NCBI RefSeq assembly: GCF_033473495.1 | Contig: NC_088936.1 | Location: 992,001 to 1,056,000, forward strand | Length of the DNA stretch: 64,000 nucleotides | Source: Cercospora beticola | Lineage: Eukaryota; Ascomycota; Dothideomycetes; Mycosphaerellales; Mycosphaerellaceae | Direction of reading: 5' to 3' | In this document: positions 35,673 through 46,185 of the stretch, piece by piece | Layout of the letters: each line of letters opens with the position of its first letter | How positions within the stretch are numbered: position 1 is the first letter of the stretch | The notes under the pieces: generated by a model | What the model saw: the letters and a program-made list of their open reading frames with translations, nothing else | Told to the model about the DNA's origin: nothing | Database searches by the model: none | Program-made: the position numbers and the translations under genes

Positions 35673-37641
35673 ACAGAAAGTGTACAGGAGGTGGCTGCAC
35701 ATTCACAGAGCAACCCAGCGACGTTTGCTTAACAGGTCCATTCACAGGCCGGATTCCTGACGATTCAATATTTTAACTAAGCAAATGCTCTTCGCTCAAC
35801 CTAAAGTCTGAGCTTGTTGGGAGGAAGATGAAGCGGAATTCGCCACTATCCCAACAAGTAAGATAGGACTGCCAAATGCACTCGATGAATATCTAGAGAA
35901 GCGATGCTCGTCCCGCAGATCCATACAAAGGAAAGCTTTTCTTGGTCCCTGCATCGCCTTCAGCGCTCCTCTCAATCAAGGTCAGACAACCCCGGATGAC
36001 TTCTGATCACACCAGCTAAGTCAAAAGAGTGACATGGATTTTTCCATTGTTCTTTCCACATCCAGTGTGAGTTCTCAATCAGCAACGCAGAGTATTGACC
36101 CTCACCCCATATACGCGGCTCCCTTCCCTCCAGAGATGGTCACGGCTCAATCAGCTGGCTCCTTCGCCTGTCTTCGATCTGCAGAAAAAATCAGCCCTAG
36201 CAGGAACTAGCTCGAAAGCATCCGCAAAAAGAGAAGAAAAAAAACACAGCTGTTTGCGACTAGGAAAGACTTACCACGGACACTTCCCAACCTCCGCCCA
36301 TCTTCCCCCAACACAACTCAAACAAGGATGGGCGTTGAAATTTGCACCCGCGCGGGGCGAGCAATAGCATCCCCTTGAACACCCGCCGATGCCCCTATAC
36401 ATGGCCGTCGGAATAGTAGCACAACGAGCAGTCTGAGAGGCAGTGCTTGGCCGCTACAGGCTGTGAAGCCAAAGCCCAGAGAAGGAGAAAGAATGCAAGA
36501 AGCATCTTCGATCGATGATGGTGTCAATGGAATTTGGTAGATTTGTTGGCGAGCAGCTTTGACATTCTCTTCTTCTCTGAGGTAGGTTGTTGCAAGCTCT
36601 ATATATCCATTTCACAGCGTACCAGTAAGCGTAGAAAAAGACAGCATTGTTCACATTTCGAAGTCCGCTTCTTTGGTTTGATTTGGGTGCAAAACAGGTT
36701 CCTGTTGTAAGACAACAGAATACGAGCTAAGCTGGCATCATGGGAAGACGGAATAATACGATGCTCTCGTAAGAAGTCAAATTGGAAGAACGACTGCGGC
36801 AGATCCAAATCTTCCCAGGGATGGGATATCTTTCAAAGGGAGCAAGCAGGAGGCACCGCAAATTTCTTCGATGTCATGTTTTCGGGAGCATGATTAAGCT
36901 CGAATACCAGACTACGCATCGACAAGCCCAGATAGAGATCCAAAGGGAAAATTTCATCGTGAACGCCAGCTTCCCTTCCAATAGATAAAGTGCATCGTCA
37001 GTTCGAACTGTCGGTTGGACGGCTCATCCAGGGCTGGCTTTCGAGCGCTGCTGCCCTTGCCACCCCCTGCCCAAGGGTGATGTGGCGGCAATGCAAAGAG
37101 ACGGCAATTAGAAGTTGGATGGCAAACTATGCACATGGAAAAGGGCAGAGCTGTTGGTGAGATTCGAAGTCCATTAGCCTAGAGCAGGAAACGCTGTACG
37201 AAGCCCTATCGCGAGCCCTAGAGTCGTAAACACGCCACTTCCAATTTGATTAAGCACTGATGTGCATTTTCAATAGGTGTCGTTCCGTGTGATAAACTTT
37301 TTGTCATTCATCTTAGGGCTCGCAGAGAAGCTCCGATGCTATTTCCTCGTCGTCAGACCTCGTGGTTTGCACAGTTTCGAACTCCAGGAGCGCACGACAA
37401 GAAGAATTGGCAATGCAGTGACGAGAGGGAATCGAACTGTTGACACAATTGGACCGACATGATGGTCTGTCTCTGATTCGATTCAAGGTGCGATAAGTAC
37501 GCTCTGACTTTCAAACGCCATCGCTAATGCTTTTCTTGCCGCATGTACCCTTCATGCGTGCGTGTCATCACAAGTCGTAAGAATCGTAAGCTGTCCTCTG
37601 TTGGTCCAGCACATCCATATTCCATGCCCAAGTCCCAACGT
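35673..37641. other. Gene-poor interval with one small secreted ORF
   Basis: About 2 kb without a conventional gene. The one structure I can support is the minus-strand signal-peptide ORF at 36271-36505, described separately. Short frames elsewhere are unsupported. A TTCGA-centred motif near 37430 looks like a tRNA B-box but does not fold as a T-arm. Confidence 0.45.
36271..36505 (-). pseudogene. Small secreted cysteine-rich ORF, frame broken
   Basis: From the minus-strand ATG at 36505, 36 codons encode a strong signal peptide (MLLAFFLLLWALASQPVAA) and then KHCLSDCSLCYY before TAG at 36395-36397. A second frame, offset by one base, starts at an overlapping ATG (36402) and runs 43 codons to TAA at 36271. 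It holds six cysteines (GCSRGCYCSPR, CLSC, GKC). Together they have the look of a secreted Cys-rich protein, as in fungal effectors, split by a one-base frameshift. A normal intron does not join them: the only AG in range leaves 27 nt. It could be a decayed gene or a base error. No homologue is known to me and no function is claimed. Confidence 0.45.
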
Positions 37642-40065
37642 TCAATCCACGACCTTCAACATCCGGTAAGCATCGTGCCCAATCGCCTTCTTCATCATCG
37701 CGATTGGATCATCTCCCTTCTTCTCCTTCACTTCTCCATCTTCCCCGACCTCGACCATCTCCTCGTCCTCGCCCCCGTCAAACTGCCCCTTGTCCAAAAA
37801 CATCTTCAACTGTCCCTGGCTGTACCCCGATACCAATGCCGTGCCCTCCTCAGCAGCAGTGACCGGCTTCGGAGCCGTAGAATCCCCACCTCCAACTTCA
37901 CCAGCACCGTCATCATATCCCGCACGTCCACCCGCCAAGTTCCAGAAGATGAGCTTCGGCATCTCGTACCCATGCTTCTTGAATTTCTTCTGAATGCGCT
38001 CATACGAGGTCGTCCAACGATCCTCCTGCTCATATCCGCGAGTCGCAGAATCAAACTGCATGTCCGAGAACACAAAGACCTGCTTTACCATATCCTCAGG
38101 CTTGACCTTGCACTCAACAGCCCTCGGCAGGATCAGTCCCTCAAAAACAGCGACGAAATCTGTGTTCATTCCCCAGGGCATAGATTTAATGTAACCGACC
38201 TTTTCCATGAAGCTTCTCTCATCCTCTGCTCCACCGACGTGGAAGACTTCCGGACGAGCATGGAAAGTGATTATCGCACCGTCGAAGGGAGGTTCTGTAA
38301 CTTCGGCGATGAGAAGCGAGAGGCCGATTGCGCTGTCCATGGGGCAGGTTCCGTCGCGGAAGACTGGGGAGGACATGCTGCCTGAGACGTCGCAGACTGC
38401 AATGGAAGAAGTGAGGGCTCCGGAGTCTTTGATGCGTTGAACGAGAGTATTCCACTGAGCTCCGATAGACTTGGCGGTGATTTCGCGAATCTTCTCAGCG
38501 ACGAGAGCGTCAGCTGGTGAGGGTCTCGAACGGCGGCCACCGGAGTAACCAGCGCGCGAGACTTCTTTGACAAGCGCGGAAGGGAGGAGAACGGCGCCAG
38601 AGATCTTGGCTTGGCCTTGGGCAACTTTTTCGATGTAAGCATCGAAGTGGTCCATGTCTTTGCGGGCGAAGAGTGGGGTATATTGCTTCATGGCGAGAGA
38701 AGGCACGCGGTCATACTTGATTTGGTCAAATGTTTCGGCAGTCAAGTCGCGCTCGACGATTTGGAGCTGCTTGCGCAGTTTTGACAAAGTCTTGACCTGG
38801 TAGGCATTGCGCGCGTGCTTGATGTACAGCTCCCGGTCTGCGGGATCTGCATCTGGGCAGACACTCCCGAGCGGGTGAAGCAGCTCTGCAATGCTGGTGA
38901 CGATGGTCGTGTGCTGATCATGCATGCCTTTGTTTGAAGGTGCCCACTTGCCCGCAAGAGTGACCTTCTTGATCTCTTTCTTGTCGTTGGATTCCAGACG
39001 CGCAAGATCAAGCTCAAGTTGCTCGGCGAAAAGACGTGCCACGCAAAGATGCAACGCCCTGTATTTCTGGTCTGATCCGAGCTTGGCCAAGACAGTATCG
39101 TGGCGTGCCTTGTTGATCTCCTTCTTGCGGCCCTCAGTCCAATTGCGCTTGTACTTCTTCGCGTTGGGCATCTCAGTGTTGAGGATGCTGGTAGGGTTGC
39201 CATCGGCCTTCAATTGATCGTTTGCGGCAAGGGCCAGCACATTCAGAAGGTCTTTCCAGTAACCATGTGCGACACCATACTTGACGTCGAACTCGGCATC
39301 GGCAGACTCGAGTTCAGAGAGCTTGCGCTTCTTAGGGTCTGTCGTGCTCGTAGGTGCCGTCTCGCCATCCACCATTTCAAAGTCATTGTCTGCGTCCTTC
39401 TCGTTGGCGTTGTCGACTGACTCCGCCGCGGTAGATTTCTCGCCGTCCTTGGGGACTTCCGTCTGGGCGGATTCGTCCTTCTTGGGTACTTTCTTCTGAA
39501 TGACAGGTCGCACAAGCCACTGCAAGTTGAACAACAGAGTGCCAGGATGGTTCTCGTACAGCCAGCCCAAAGCTCGGTAGAAGGCATTGCGGTTGCTCTT
39601 GCCGAGATGGATGGAGCGCGCGTTCCAGATGATCTTGAGTGCGGCATCCTTGTCCTCCGCCCATGCCTTCTCCAGTCGCGTCCGCAACGCAGCTGCGGAG
39701 ATGACCTCCTCGAATTCGTAGAAGAGATCGACGAGTGCGCTGCCGGACCGACTGTAGGCGACGTCGGCGTTCTCAGTGAGCATCTTGTCATCGTGTTCAT
39801 CGAAGGAGGGCACGGCCTTCTTGTCCGAGAGCAGAGCGTTCATGAAAGCCGACTGTGGTGGTGGTTCTTTGTCAGCGGGCTGCTTCGAGTCGTCCTTATG
39901 GCCTCCAGCAGACAGCTTTTCAGGTGCGGCAGGTTGCTTCGCGCTCAATGTCTGGACGTAGGCAGCGAAGTCATCCTTTGACAGCTTGAGTTGAGGCATG
40001 TCCGGAAGGAAGACGGGGAACTTGGACTGCAGCAGCGAGTGCTGAACTTGCGGTGCGTCGGTCAT
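37642..40065 (-). CDS. DUF2828 protein with von Willebrand A-like domain
   Basis: Intron-less protein of about 807 residues, related to the DUF2828 family found in fungi and plants. The N-terminal half has the DUF2828 pattern (SALVDLFYEFEEVIS, then WNARSIHLGKSNRNAFYRAL and WLYENHPGTL). A charged, low-complexity insert follows, and the C-terminal half carries the vWA metal-site motif DVSGSMSSP and VFVFSDMQFDSA. The vWA fold suggests protein-complex assembly, but the role is unknown. The frame extends to 40233; the ATG at 40065 (MTDAPQVQH) is chosen because the extra residues are low complexity and lack conservation features. Its promoter region faces that of the F-box gene to the right. Confidence 0.85.
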   Translation of the reverse strand: MTDAPQVQHSLLQSKFPVFLPDMPQLKLSKDDFAAYVQTLSAKQPAAPEKLSAGGHKDDSKQPADKEPPPQSAFMNALLSDKKAVPSFDEHDDKMLTENADVAYSRSGSALVDLFYEFEEVISAAALRTRLEKAWAEDKDAALKIIWNARSIHLGKSNRNAFYRALGWLYENHPGTLLFNLQWLVRPVIQKKVPKKDESAQTEVPKDGEKSTAAESVDNANEKDADNDFEMVDGETAPTSTTDPKKRKLSELESADAEFDVKYGVAHGYWKDLLNVLALAANDQLKADGNPTSILNTEMPNAKKYKRNWTEGRKKEINKARHDTVLAKLGSDQKYRALHLCVARLFAEQLELDLARLESNDKKEIKKVTLAGKWAPSNKGMHDQHTTIVTSIAELLHPLGSVCPDADPADRELYIKHARNAYQVKTLSKLRKQLQIVERDLTAETFDQIKYDRVPSLAMKQYTPLFARKDMDHFDAYIEKVAQGQAKISGAVLLPSALVKEVSRAGYSGGRRSRPSPADALVAEKIREITAKSIGAQWNTLVQRIKDSGALTSSIAVCDVSGSMSSPVFRDGTCPMDSAIGLSLLIAEVTEPPFDGAIITFHARPEVFHVGGAEDERSFMEKVGYIKSMPWGMNTDFVAVFEGLILPRAVECKVKPEDMVKQVFVFSDMQFDSATRGYEQEDRWTTSYERIQKKFKKHGYEMPKLIFWNLAGGRAGYDDGAGEVGGGDSTAPKPVTAAEEGTALVSGYSQGQLKMFLDKGQFDGGEDEEMVEVGEDGEVKEKKGDDPIAMMKKAIGHDAYRMLKVVD

Positions 40066-41241
40066 GGTTGCGGCAGTTCTGTACGATGTGATTGAGGTTG
40101 TTGTAATGAATGTCGTCTGTGGGGGGCGTCTGCGAAGCAGGTGTTGATGGTCGGTGAGGAAAGGGCAAAGGAGCGGAAGTAGGTGGAAGAGGAGAGAGGG
40201 GAGAGGGGCTCTGCGTCGCGCTCCGTTTGTCAAGTGAAGCGCGAGCTGCAGAAGACTGCGTTTGCTTGCAGGAAATGTGCAGCAATTGTTCTACCAACCT
40301 ACTGATTTGCGTTTGACTCATGTTGGCGGAAGTTGGTGAACCAATCGAGACACCGCCACCGCGTCTGCTTGACCGATTCTACGAAGACTCCTAGATCGAG
40401 CGATGCACTGCTTGCATATTGAGAAATACGCAAATGCCAGACGGAGACCTGCCTGTCGCGAGTACACCGCTGCTGTTATCGGATAGATGCATGAAGTGGT
40501 GTCGGAAGTCGCGTCGCAAAAGCGGTGGTGTTGGGTGGCGAATCCGGTTGAGCTTGGCGCGCAAAAGACGAAAAGAAAAGGCAAAATTGCATCGAGTGCA
40601 CAACTGATGATGAACAAAAGATATAGAAAACATTCGGATGCAAAAGAGATGTCGTGGGGACAAAAAGTGCAAAATTTTGACAAAAGGTTCGATTTCTCGA
40701 ACTGTGGTGTTTCCAAAGATTGAGAATGCGGCATAGTGCGCTAGCCCACGGATTCATCTGGTAAAAGGCAAGGTGAATGGTAGGTAGACTAAGCGCGCCG
40801 TCATCGAGCTCACATCTTCTGCACGATATGTACCTTCAACTTTAGCCGCCGCATCGGCGTTGTGCAGCCCCGCTCCGCTCCGCCCTCAGCGAATCCCAAC
40901 TTCCGCCATCGTCAACTCCCTTGCCTTCTCAACAACATCGACAAGCACCAATCTGCTGCTCGGCAGTCGGCGTCGCGCAACGGCGGAGTTGCACATTGAT
41001 CACTACGCAGCGCCATTGGCTCACTGCCTGCTCTATTGACGCGCCTGCCGCCTGAATTCGCTCGCGCACAACGGCCTTGAGCGTTGTCAAGGCCTTGCGC
41101 TTTCTCCCCGGCGCTGGTAAGTGCTGTTTCTCACTTCATTTTGTCGCGTACACTACGCGCTTACTTTCGCATAACGCGTGCTGCCTGCTACTCGACAAGA
41201 CTCGTCCACCGCTACCTCGACTCAAGCACACCGTCGATCAG
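40066..41241. other. Divergent intergenic region
   Basis: About 1.2 kb between two outward-facing genes. Overlapping frames up to 138 codons are unsupported. It presumably contains both promoters and leaders; I see no clear core elements. Confidence 0.4.
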
Positions 41242-42681
41242 ATGGGATACTCGGAGGTCCTTTGCACCATTTGCGGCGTGTCATTCAATATTGGGCGCGT
41301 TCGACGCAAAGATGAGCCAAAGTCGGCTGCGTGGGATTGTTACAACGCACCAAACTCGTACCAAGAAGCAGACGTCCCCGATGGGTTCTCAGAATGCGGC
41401 GAGACTTCCGGCTGTACTTACTACTCTCGTAATCTTGACAACGGCTGCTACAAATCACCATGGCACAATCCTGAAGCCGAACAGGATAGGAGTGACCCAA
41501 GTAAGTACCCATAGCTCTGATCATCATATCCACTTGCAGTGTCAGGATTAACATCAGCAGGTCTCGAACACATCGCGGGGCCGGGATGTAAGTACGAATG
41601 CGCTTGCGGAGGCGCCTACACTGGAAACGAAATTTCCTTCGAAGAGATGCAAGGCTGCACGACATTCCAATGCCTGGTCCGGAAGAGGAACGACTGGAAA
41701 CCTGCCTGTGATGACGAGGAATTCGAACAAGACCCCAACTTTCCCATGTTCCTCTCGGGCCTCCATGATCGCATGCCCGAACGCGAGATTGGCTACGTAG
41801 ACGCGATGCATCCGATGCGGCACAACATGCAAGAACATAGCCCGGATGATGTATTCTGGGATGATGATTGGGAGCGGAATGATTATTCCAGCTTGCCTTT
41901 CCATCCTTGGTGTCTAGAGGTCTACAAACGTGCTTCCAAGACTTGGTTCGATGGCAAAAATGACCACATGGTGGGACTGGTAAACTGGTGGAGACATCGA
42001 ACATCAAAAGAGACTTTCTCAGGACGTTTCTCATCTACCAGTCGCTCCGACGACGTTGGCCGTTTGAATGATCAATGGTGGAATCATGAGCACGGCACAG
42101 AATATGCCGCCGCCAATCCACCCTTCATTCCGAACCTAGCAAAGGTCATTGCAAACGCTACGGCTGCAGAGCCCGTAGACGGCAATTCTGGGGTGTTCGA
42201 TTTACCAGCAGACACCAACCTCTCGCCCTCACCCGGTGATGGTTTCGCAAAATTGCCTGCAGAACTGAAGCTCGAAATCCTCTCCTCCCTCTCGAGCGAA
42301 GACATCTGCAATCTCCGCCTCGTATCCCGCAGTTTCAGACAGCTCCCCTTAAGTCTCTTTCGCGACATGCTCGCGACGAATCTGAACTTCTTCTGGGAAG
42401 CTTCGCCTGCCAAGGATCAGACACCTTATCCTTTTCTGGCCACGACAACAGCGCAGAAATTCGTTGACAGTCCTCCAGACAGTCGAAACCCCGTACCGGT
42501 GCCGAATCTGTTGGACACCTCAAACACGAACTGGTACAAGTTGTACTACAGCCTTCGACGCGGAATGCGCAATGGCGAGCTCAAGGGTTTGGCGAACAGG
42601 AATCGGATCTGGAATGACTGTCAGTCAATTCTGGAGTCAATCGTGAAACACTGGGACGAATGGCAGAGTGAGAGAGACTGA
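41242..42681 (+). CDS. F-box protein with N-terminal CxxC domain
   Basis: About 459 residues from exons 41242-41500 and 41561-42681 (60-nt intron; an alternative acceptor at 41539 would add seven residues in frame). The N-terminus reads LCTICGVSFNIGRVRRKDEP, a zinc-ribbon-like start with further paired cysteines, a layout I have seen in fungal F-box proteins. A central region (FHPWCLEVYKRAS) follows, and the F-box is in the second half (FAKLPAELKLEILSSLSSED, then LRLVSRSFRQL). Placement of the F-box in the middle rather than at the N-terminus fits that group. Likely an SCF adaptor; the target is unknown. Confidence 0.75.
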
Positions 42682-42715
42682 GTGTGAGAATCTGTGGAAA
42701 CACCGCAGTACCCCA

Positions 42716-44412
42716 TCAAGAAGCCCTCGGCACCGCCCCATTACACATCTCCTCTGTCGCCTTCACCTCAATGTCCTGTGCTGCAACGCCAGCACCGAAT
42801 TCCCGCACAGTCGCACTCCCCAACTCCTCATATGGCTTCCATCCTACACTCGCCAGTCCGTTCACCGGGTCATTTGCGAAAGCCACCCAAGCATCTTGCA
42901 TAGCATGACTGGTCTGATACTCCAGTTCCGTGCTGTTGCCGCGATAATTGGGATGTGTTCCAAAGATCAACGGCAACTCAGCTGAGTGCCAAGCACCCAT
43001 CCAGCCTCTCGGAGAGATGTTGGTGAAGTTCCCGCTGTATAGGTAACGGTATGTCAAAAGATCGGTCTCTTGTCGGAGTCTGGTCGTCTCTGTCGCGGGA
43101 CAGAAGAATGCTGCCAGTGTGACACCATTCGCTGTCGCAACATTGACTCCATCGGGATTGTAGGGTGCAAATGGCACCCCGTCTTGGGCGTTAGTTCCGA
43201 TAATGGCAGGCTAGGAAAATCAATGAGCAAAAGTCGCTTCACGAAATCATCAACTTCAGTGACACTCACAATCTTCGCTTGTCCTCCTTCCAGTGCCCTC
43301 TCCGTATAATTCTCAAACACCACCACGCCGTCCGCAGCAGCACCAAACGTCAAAGCCGGCTGCGCTCCACTCCGTGAATAATTCGCCACAAAATTCTCCA
43401 ACACCTTCCAATCCACTCCTCTCATACACTCCACCATCTCCTCGCCTTCAGCTCTTCCACCACAGCCCACACCCTCCGCCACAGTAGTGAAATTCGCTCC
43501 AGTATTATCCCCCGGCAACGACGCATTCCTCCCCGCCTGCACACTCAAAAAACTCGTCCCCGAATCCATGATCAACCCTTTCACAATCGGATCCTCAGCA
43601 TACGTGAAACCATAAAAGTCAACACTCACAGCTCCAGCAGATTGACCCCATAGGACCATTTTTTCGGGATCTCCGCCGAAGGCTTGGATGTTTTGTTGGA
43701 CCCATTGGATTGCGAGGCGTTGGTCCAAGAGGCCGAGATTTTGGTCTGGAAGGGAGGAGGCGAAGGGGAAACCGAAGAGGTTTACGCGGTAGTTGAAGGA
43801 TACGACGAGGTGGGAGGAGGTACGGGAGACGAATTGATTGGGGATTTGGTAGGGGACGTTTTGGCCGCCGGTTTTGAAGGAGCCGCCGTAGATGTAGATG
43901 AGGACGGGGAGGAGGGTTTCGGAGTCGTATTCTTCTTTTTCGGTGCAGTTCGGGGCCTGGTGTGAGTTTTTGGTTTTGCTGTCACTTTCGACAGTGGGCG
44001 TCCAGATGCTTAGTGTGAGGCAGTCTTCGGATGTCGGGCCGGTTTCGTTTAGGCCTGCGAGGTTGAATTCGAGGACGTCGTTTGTGTAGACGTCTGTTCC
44101 GCTTGGGGTAAGGAACTGGGGACAACTGAGTGGGAGCTCGGTGGCTTCGATGTGCGTCCTTGGTTGGGAGAGCTCTTGAGGAGCGAGCCATCTGCGTGGT
44201 CCTGTCGGAGATTTGGCGTAAGGTATTCCAAGGAATTGTCTGACATCGCCATACGCTGAATCGACTTTGCCGTGGACGCGACCTGATGTCGTCGAAACAG
44301 TGAGCTGGTCGTGTTTGTGTGGTCTTGCTGGATGACCGAGAGCGACGGCATTGACTGCTGTCACTGCTGCCGTCAGTAGTAGACTGCAGCTAGCAGCCGT
44401 GAGGTGAACCAT
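42716..44412 (-). CDS. Secreted type-B carboxylesterase, second copy
   Basis: About 545 residues from 44412-43270 and 43210-42716, joined across a 59-nt intron so that AKI is followed by PAIIGTNAQDG. The ATG at 44412 begins a signal peptide (MVHLTAASCSLLLTAAVTAV); the open frame to 44517 is probably leader. The family blocks SEDCLTLSIWTP and IYIYGGSFKTGG (oxyanion hole), the nucleophile motif VLWGQSAGAVSV and a late FGTHPNYRG are present, the last supplying the likely catalytic His. It belongs to the same superfamily as the gene at 8.2 kb, but the two are clearly divergent and are not recent duplicates. Substrate unknown. It is convergent with the F-box gene, 34 bases apart. Confidence 0.88.
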
Positions 44413-45493
44413 GTCGTCCAATGCTTGAAACAAGAGAGGAAGAAGGAAGGAAGAAAGTAACGTCCGACTCAAATCTCCACGGCACTCGCTCCTGCCTAAA
44501 GAGTGCAGCTTGGCCACTACTTCACTTCGTGGCTACACTGCTACTAATCCGAGCCCTCGGTACACGACGACAAATATGATGCCCCAAAAGGACGCAGGAC
44601 CAGAACCGGACATGCGAAGTGCTGCCGACCCCTCACTCTAGCCAATGGAGCTCGAAGTCCGGATTCTCCGGCAGGGATGTTGGTATAGAGCGTCTTTGGC
44701 GCATTGTGAATTCGCTTGGGTCTCGCGGGGCCCCGGGTACAAGACGAAGATGGCAATTCTGTTCGATGGTCGGGATGTGGACACGATGCGAGTTGTTCGT
44801 GGTGCTCGGCCATCTTTCGGGTCCGTCTTATAGTAGTCTCATTCAATGGGCATTAATTAAATCTGCCGTCAAATACTGGTCGTTCTAGGGCAGCAAAGCC
44901 GTCAGATCCCGCGATGGTCAGGCCACTAAGACTATCGCTGTGGGTTAATTCCATCGTGATGGCAGTGACAGCTTCACTATAGGTAGAGTATGTCGAAATG
45001 TCAAGAAGAGGAGGACGAGCAGAGTTTGATGACAGTCGGGTGGCCAAGACAACTCCGCTGATTTGCCGGCCTGGTCCTGCTTGGACTTTCTCACCTTCTT
45101 GTCTTTCTACTCCTCCAACGATATACGACCTGCGCATTGAGGTCTGAGGTCTATACCCCGAGACCGCTTCCGGTGGAGACTGTGCCAACATGCGCACAGG
45201 TTCACATCACTCCAAAGCAGAAACCGGCATTCCAGATCGCATTGGGGAGGCAAGGTTTCCCTAGCCAGTATCCAGTCAAGGATAAGAACACATCAAAGAC
45301 GGTATCAGAACTCATCGCTCATCATATTGTCTCACTAGAAGCAAGAAGACATTGTTTTGCAGGCAGACGCTTCTCATAACGCTTCATTATCAGGTCTGTA
45401 TTCCACAAGTATCATTTTTAGGGCATTCATTCATGCTTCTGGTATCCTTGCTGGCACCATTGCTGCAGGCTCGTACTCTGAAGGATCTCCAAT
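44413..45493. other. Intergenic, no supported gene
   Basis: About 1.1 kb between the carboxylesterase start and the LEA-like gene's stop. Short frames are unsupported; one minus-strand frame of 114 codons (44853-45197) lacks any recognisable feature. Confidence 0.4.
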
Positions 45494-45894
45494 CTACTGC
45501 TTTACTTTGTCCTTGGCGTCCTCCGCGGTCCTCGCAGCTTGGTCCTTGACGTCCTCGGCCTTTCGCTGAGCCTCCTTCGCGCCCTCGGCGGCTTGTTCTT
45601 TGGCGCGACCGGTCAATTGCTCTGTTCAGGCAGGCAACGTTAGCACTCTGTGCGAATGACATCAATGGCTTTTCGATTGGAACCAAGGTAGCTCCACGTA
45701 GGATGTGGGAGTGGAGGTGGACGTGAATATGAGGACGACGACTTACCGCCCTTCTCAATGCCTGCGACAATGGTCGACGAGACGTTCTTGTCGACCTCCT
45801 TCAACGTGTCTTTGGCGGCCTCGACCGGGCCCTTCTGGACGCGGACAGAGGTGCTGAAAAGGCGGACGTTGCGGGCGAGCTGTTGGCGGAACAT
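45494..45894 (-). CDS. Small mitochondrial LEA-like protein
   Basis: Two exons, 45894-45747 and 45621-45494, give 91 residues. The 125-nt intron is long for this window but has clean GTAAGT and CAG ends and a GCTAAC branch site. The N-terminus (MFRQQLARNVRLFSTSVRVQ) is a typical mitochondrial presequence with an RLFST processing-like site. The mature part is rich in Ala, Lys, Glu and Asp with amphipathic helix repeats (AKEQAAEGAKEAQRKAEDVK, KDQAARTAEDAKDKV), the pattern of LEA-type stress-protective proteins. Only exon 1 is long enough to notice as an open frame; exon 2 restores the repeat region. A role in membrane or protein protection in mitochondria is inferred. Confidence 0.75.
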
Positions 45895-46185
45895 TTTGAT
45901 GATGGTGTGTGTACTTTGGTGGGTTTCAAGGTGAGTGTCTGTGTGTTTTGCTGTTCGTTGCAGTTGATGAGAAGAAAAGAAGAGCTTGAAGGTGGTTGCT
46001 GTTTGTTGTGCTGTGAAGCTCCGTACGTCACTTCCACGCCAGAGCGTGGAGCTCCTCTTTCCTGTTCAGGCGCCTGCTACGCAATTGCCTCGGGACCGTT
46101 TGCCGAAGGAGCCAAAATGAAGGAAACCACAAGCGACTGTTGCACGCTGCACGTGTTGCTCCATGCATGTGAAGAACACCACCTC

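Noticed and set aside
37410..37465. tRNA-like B-box (GTTCGATTCC on the minus strand)
   Set aside because: The flanking bases do not pair into a five-base T-stem, and no acceptor stem or anticodon arm could be drawn.
37543..38385. 280-codon plus-strand frame
   Set aside because: It overlaps the well-supported DUF2828 gene on the other strand and reads as an Arg/Ser/Leu-rich shadow.
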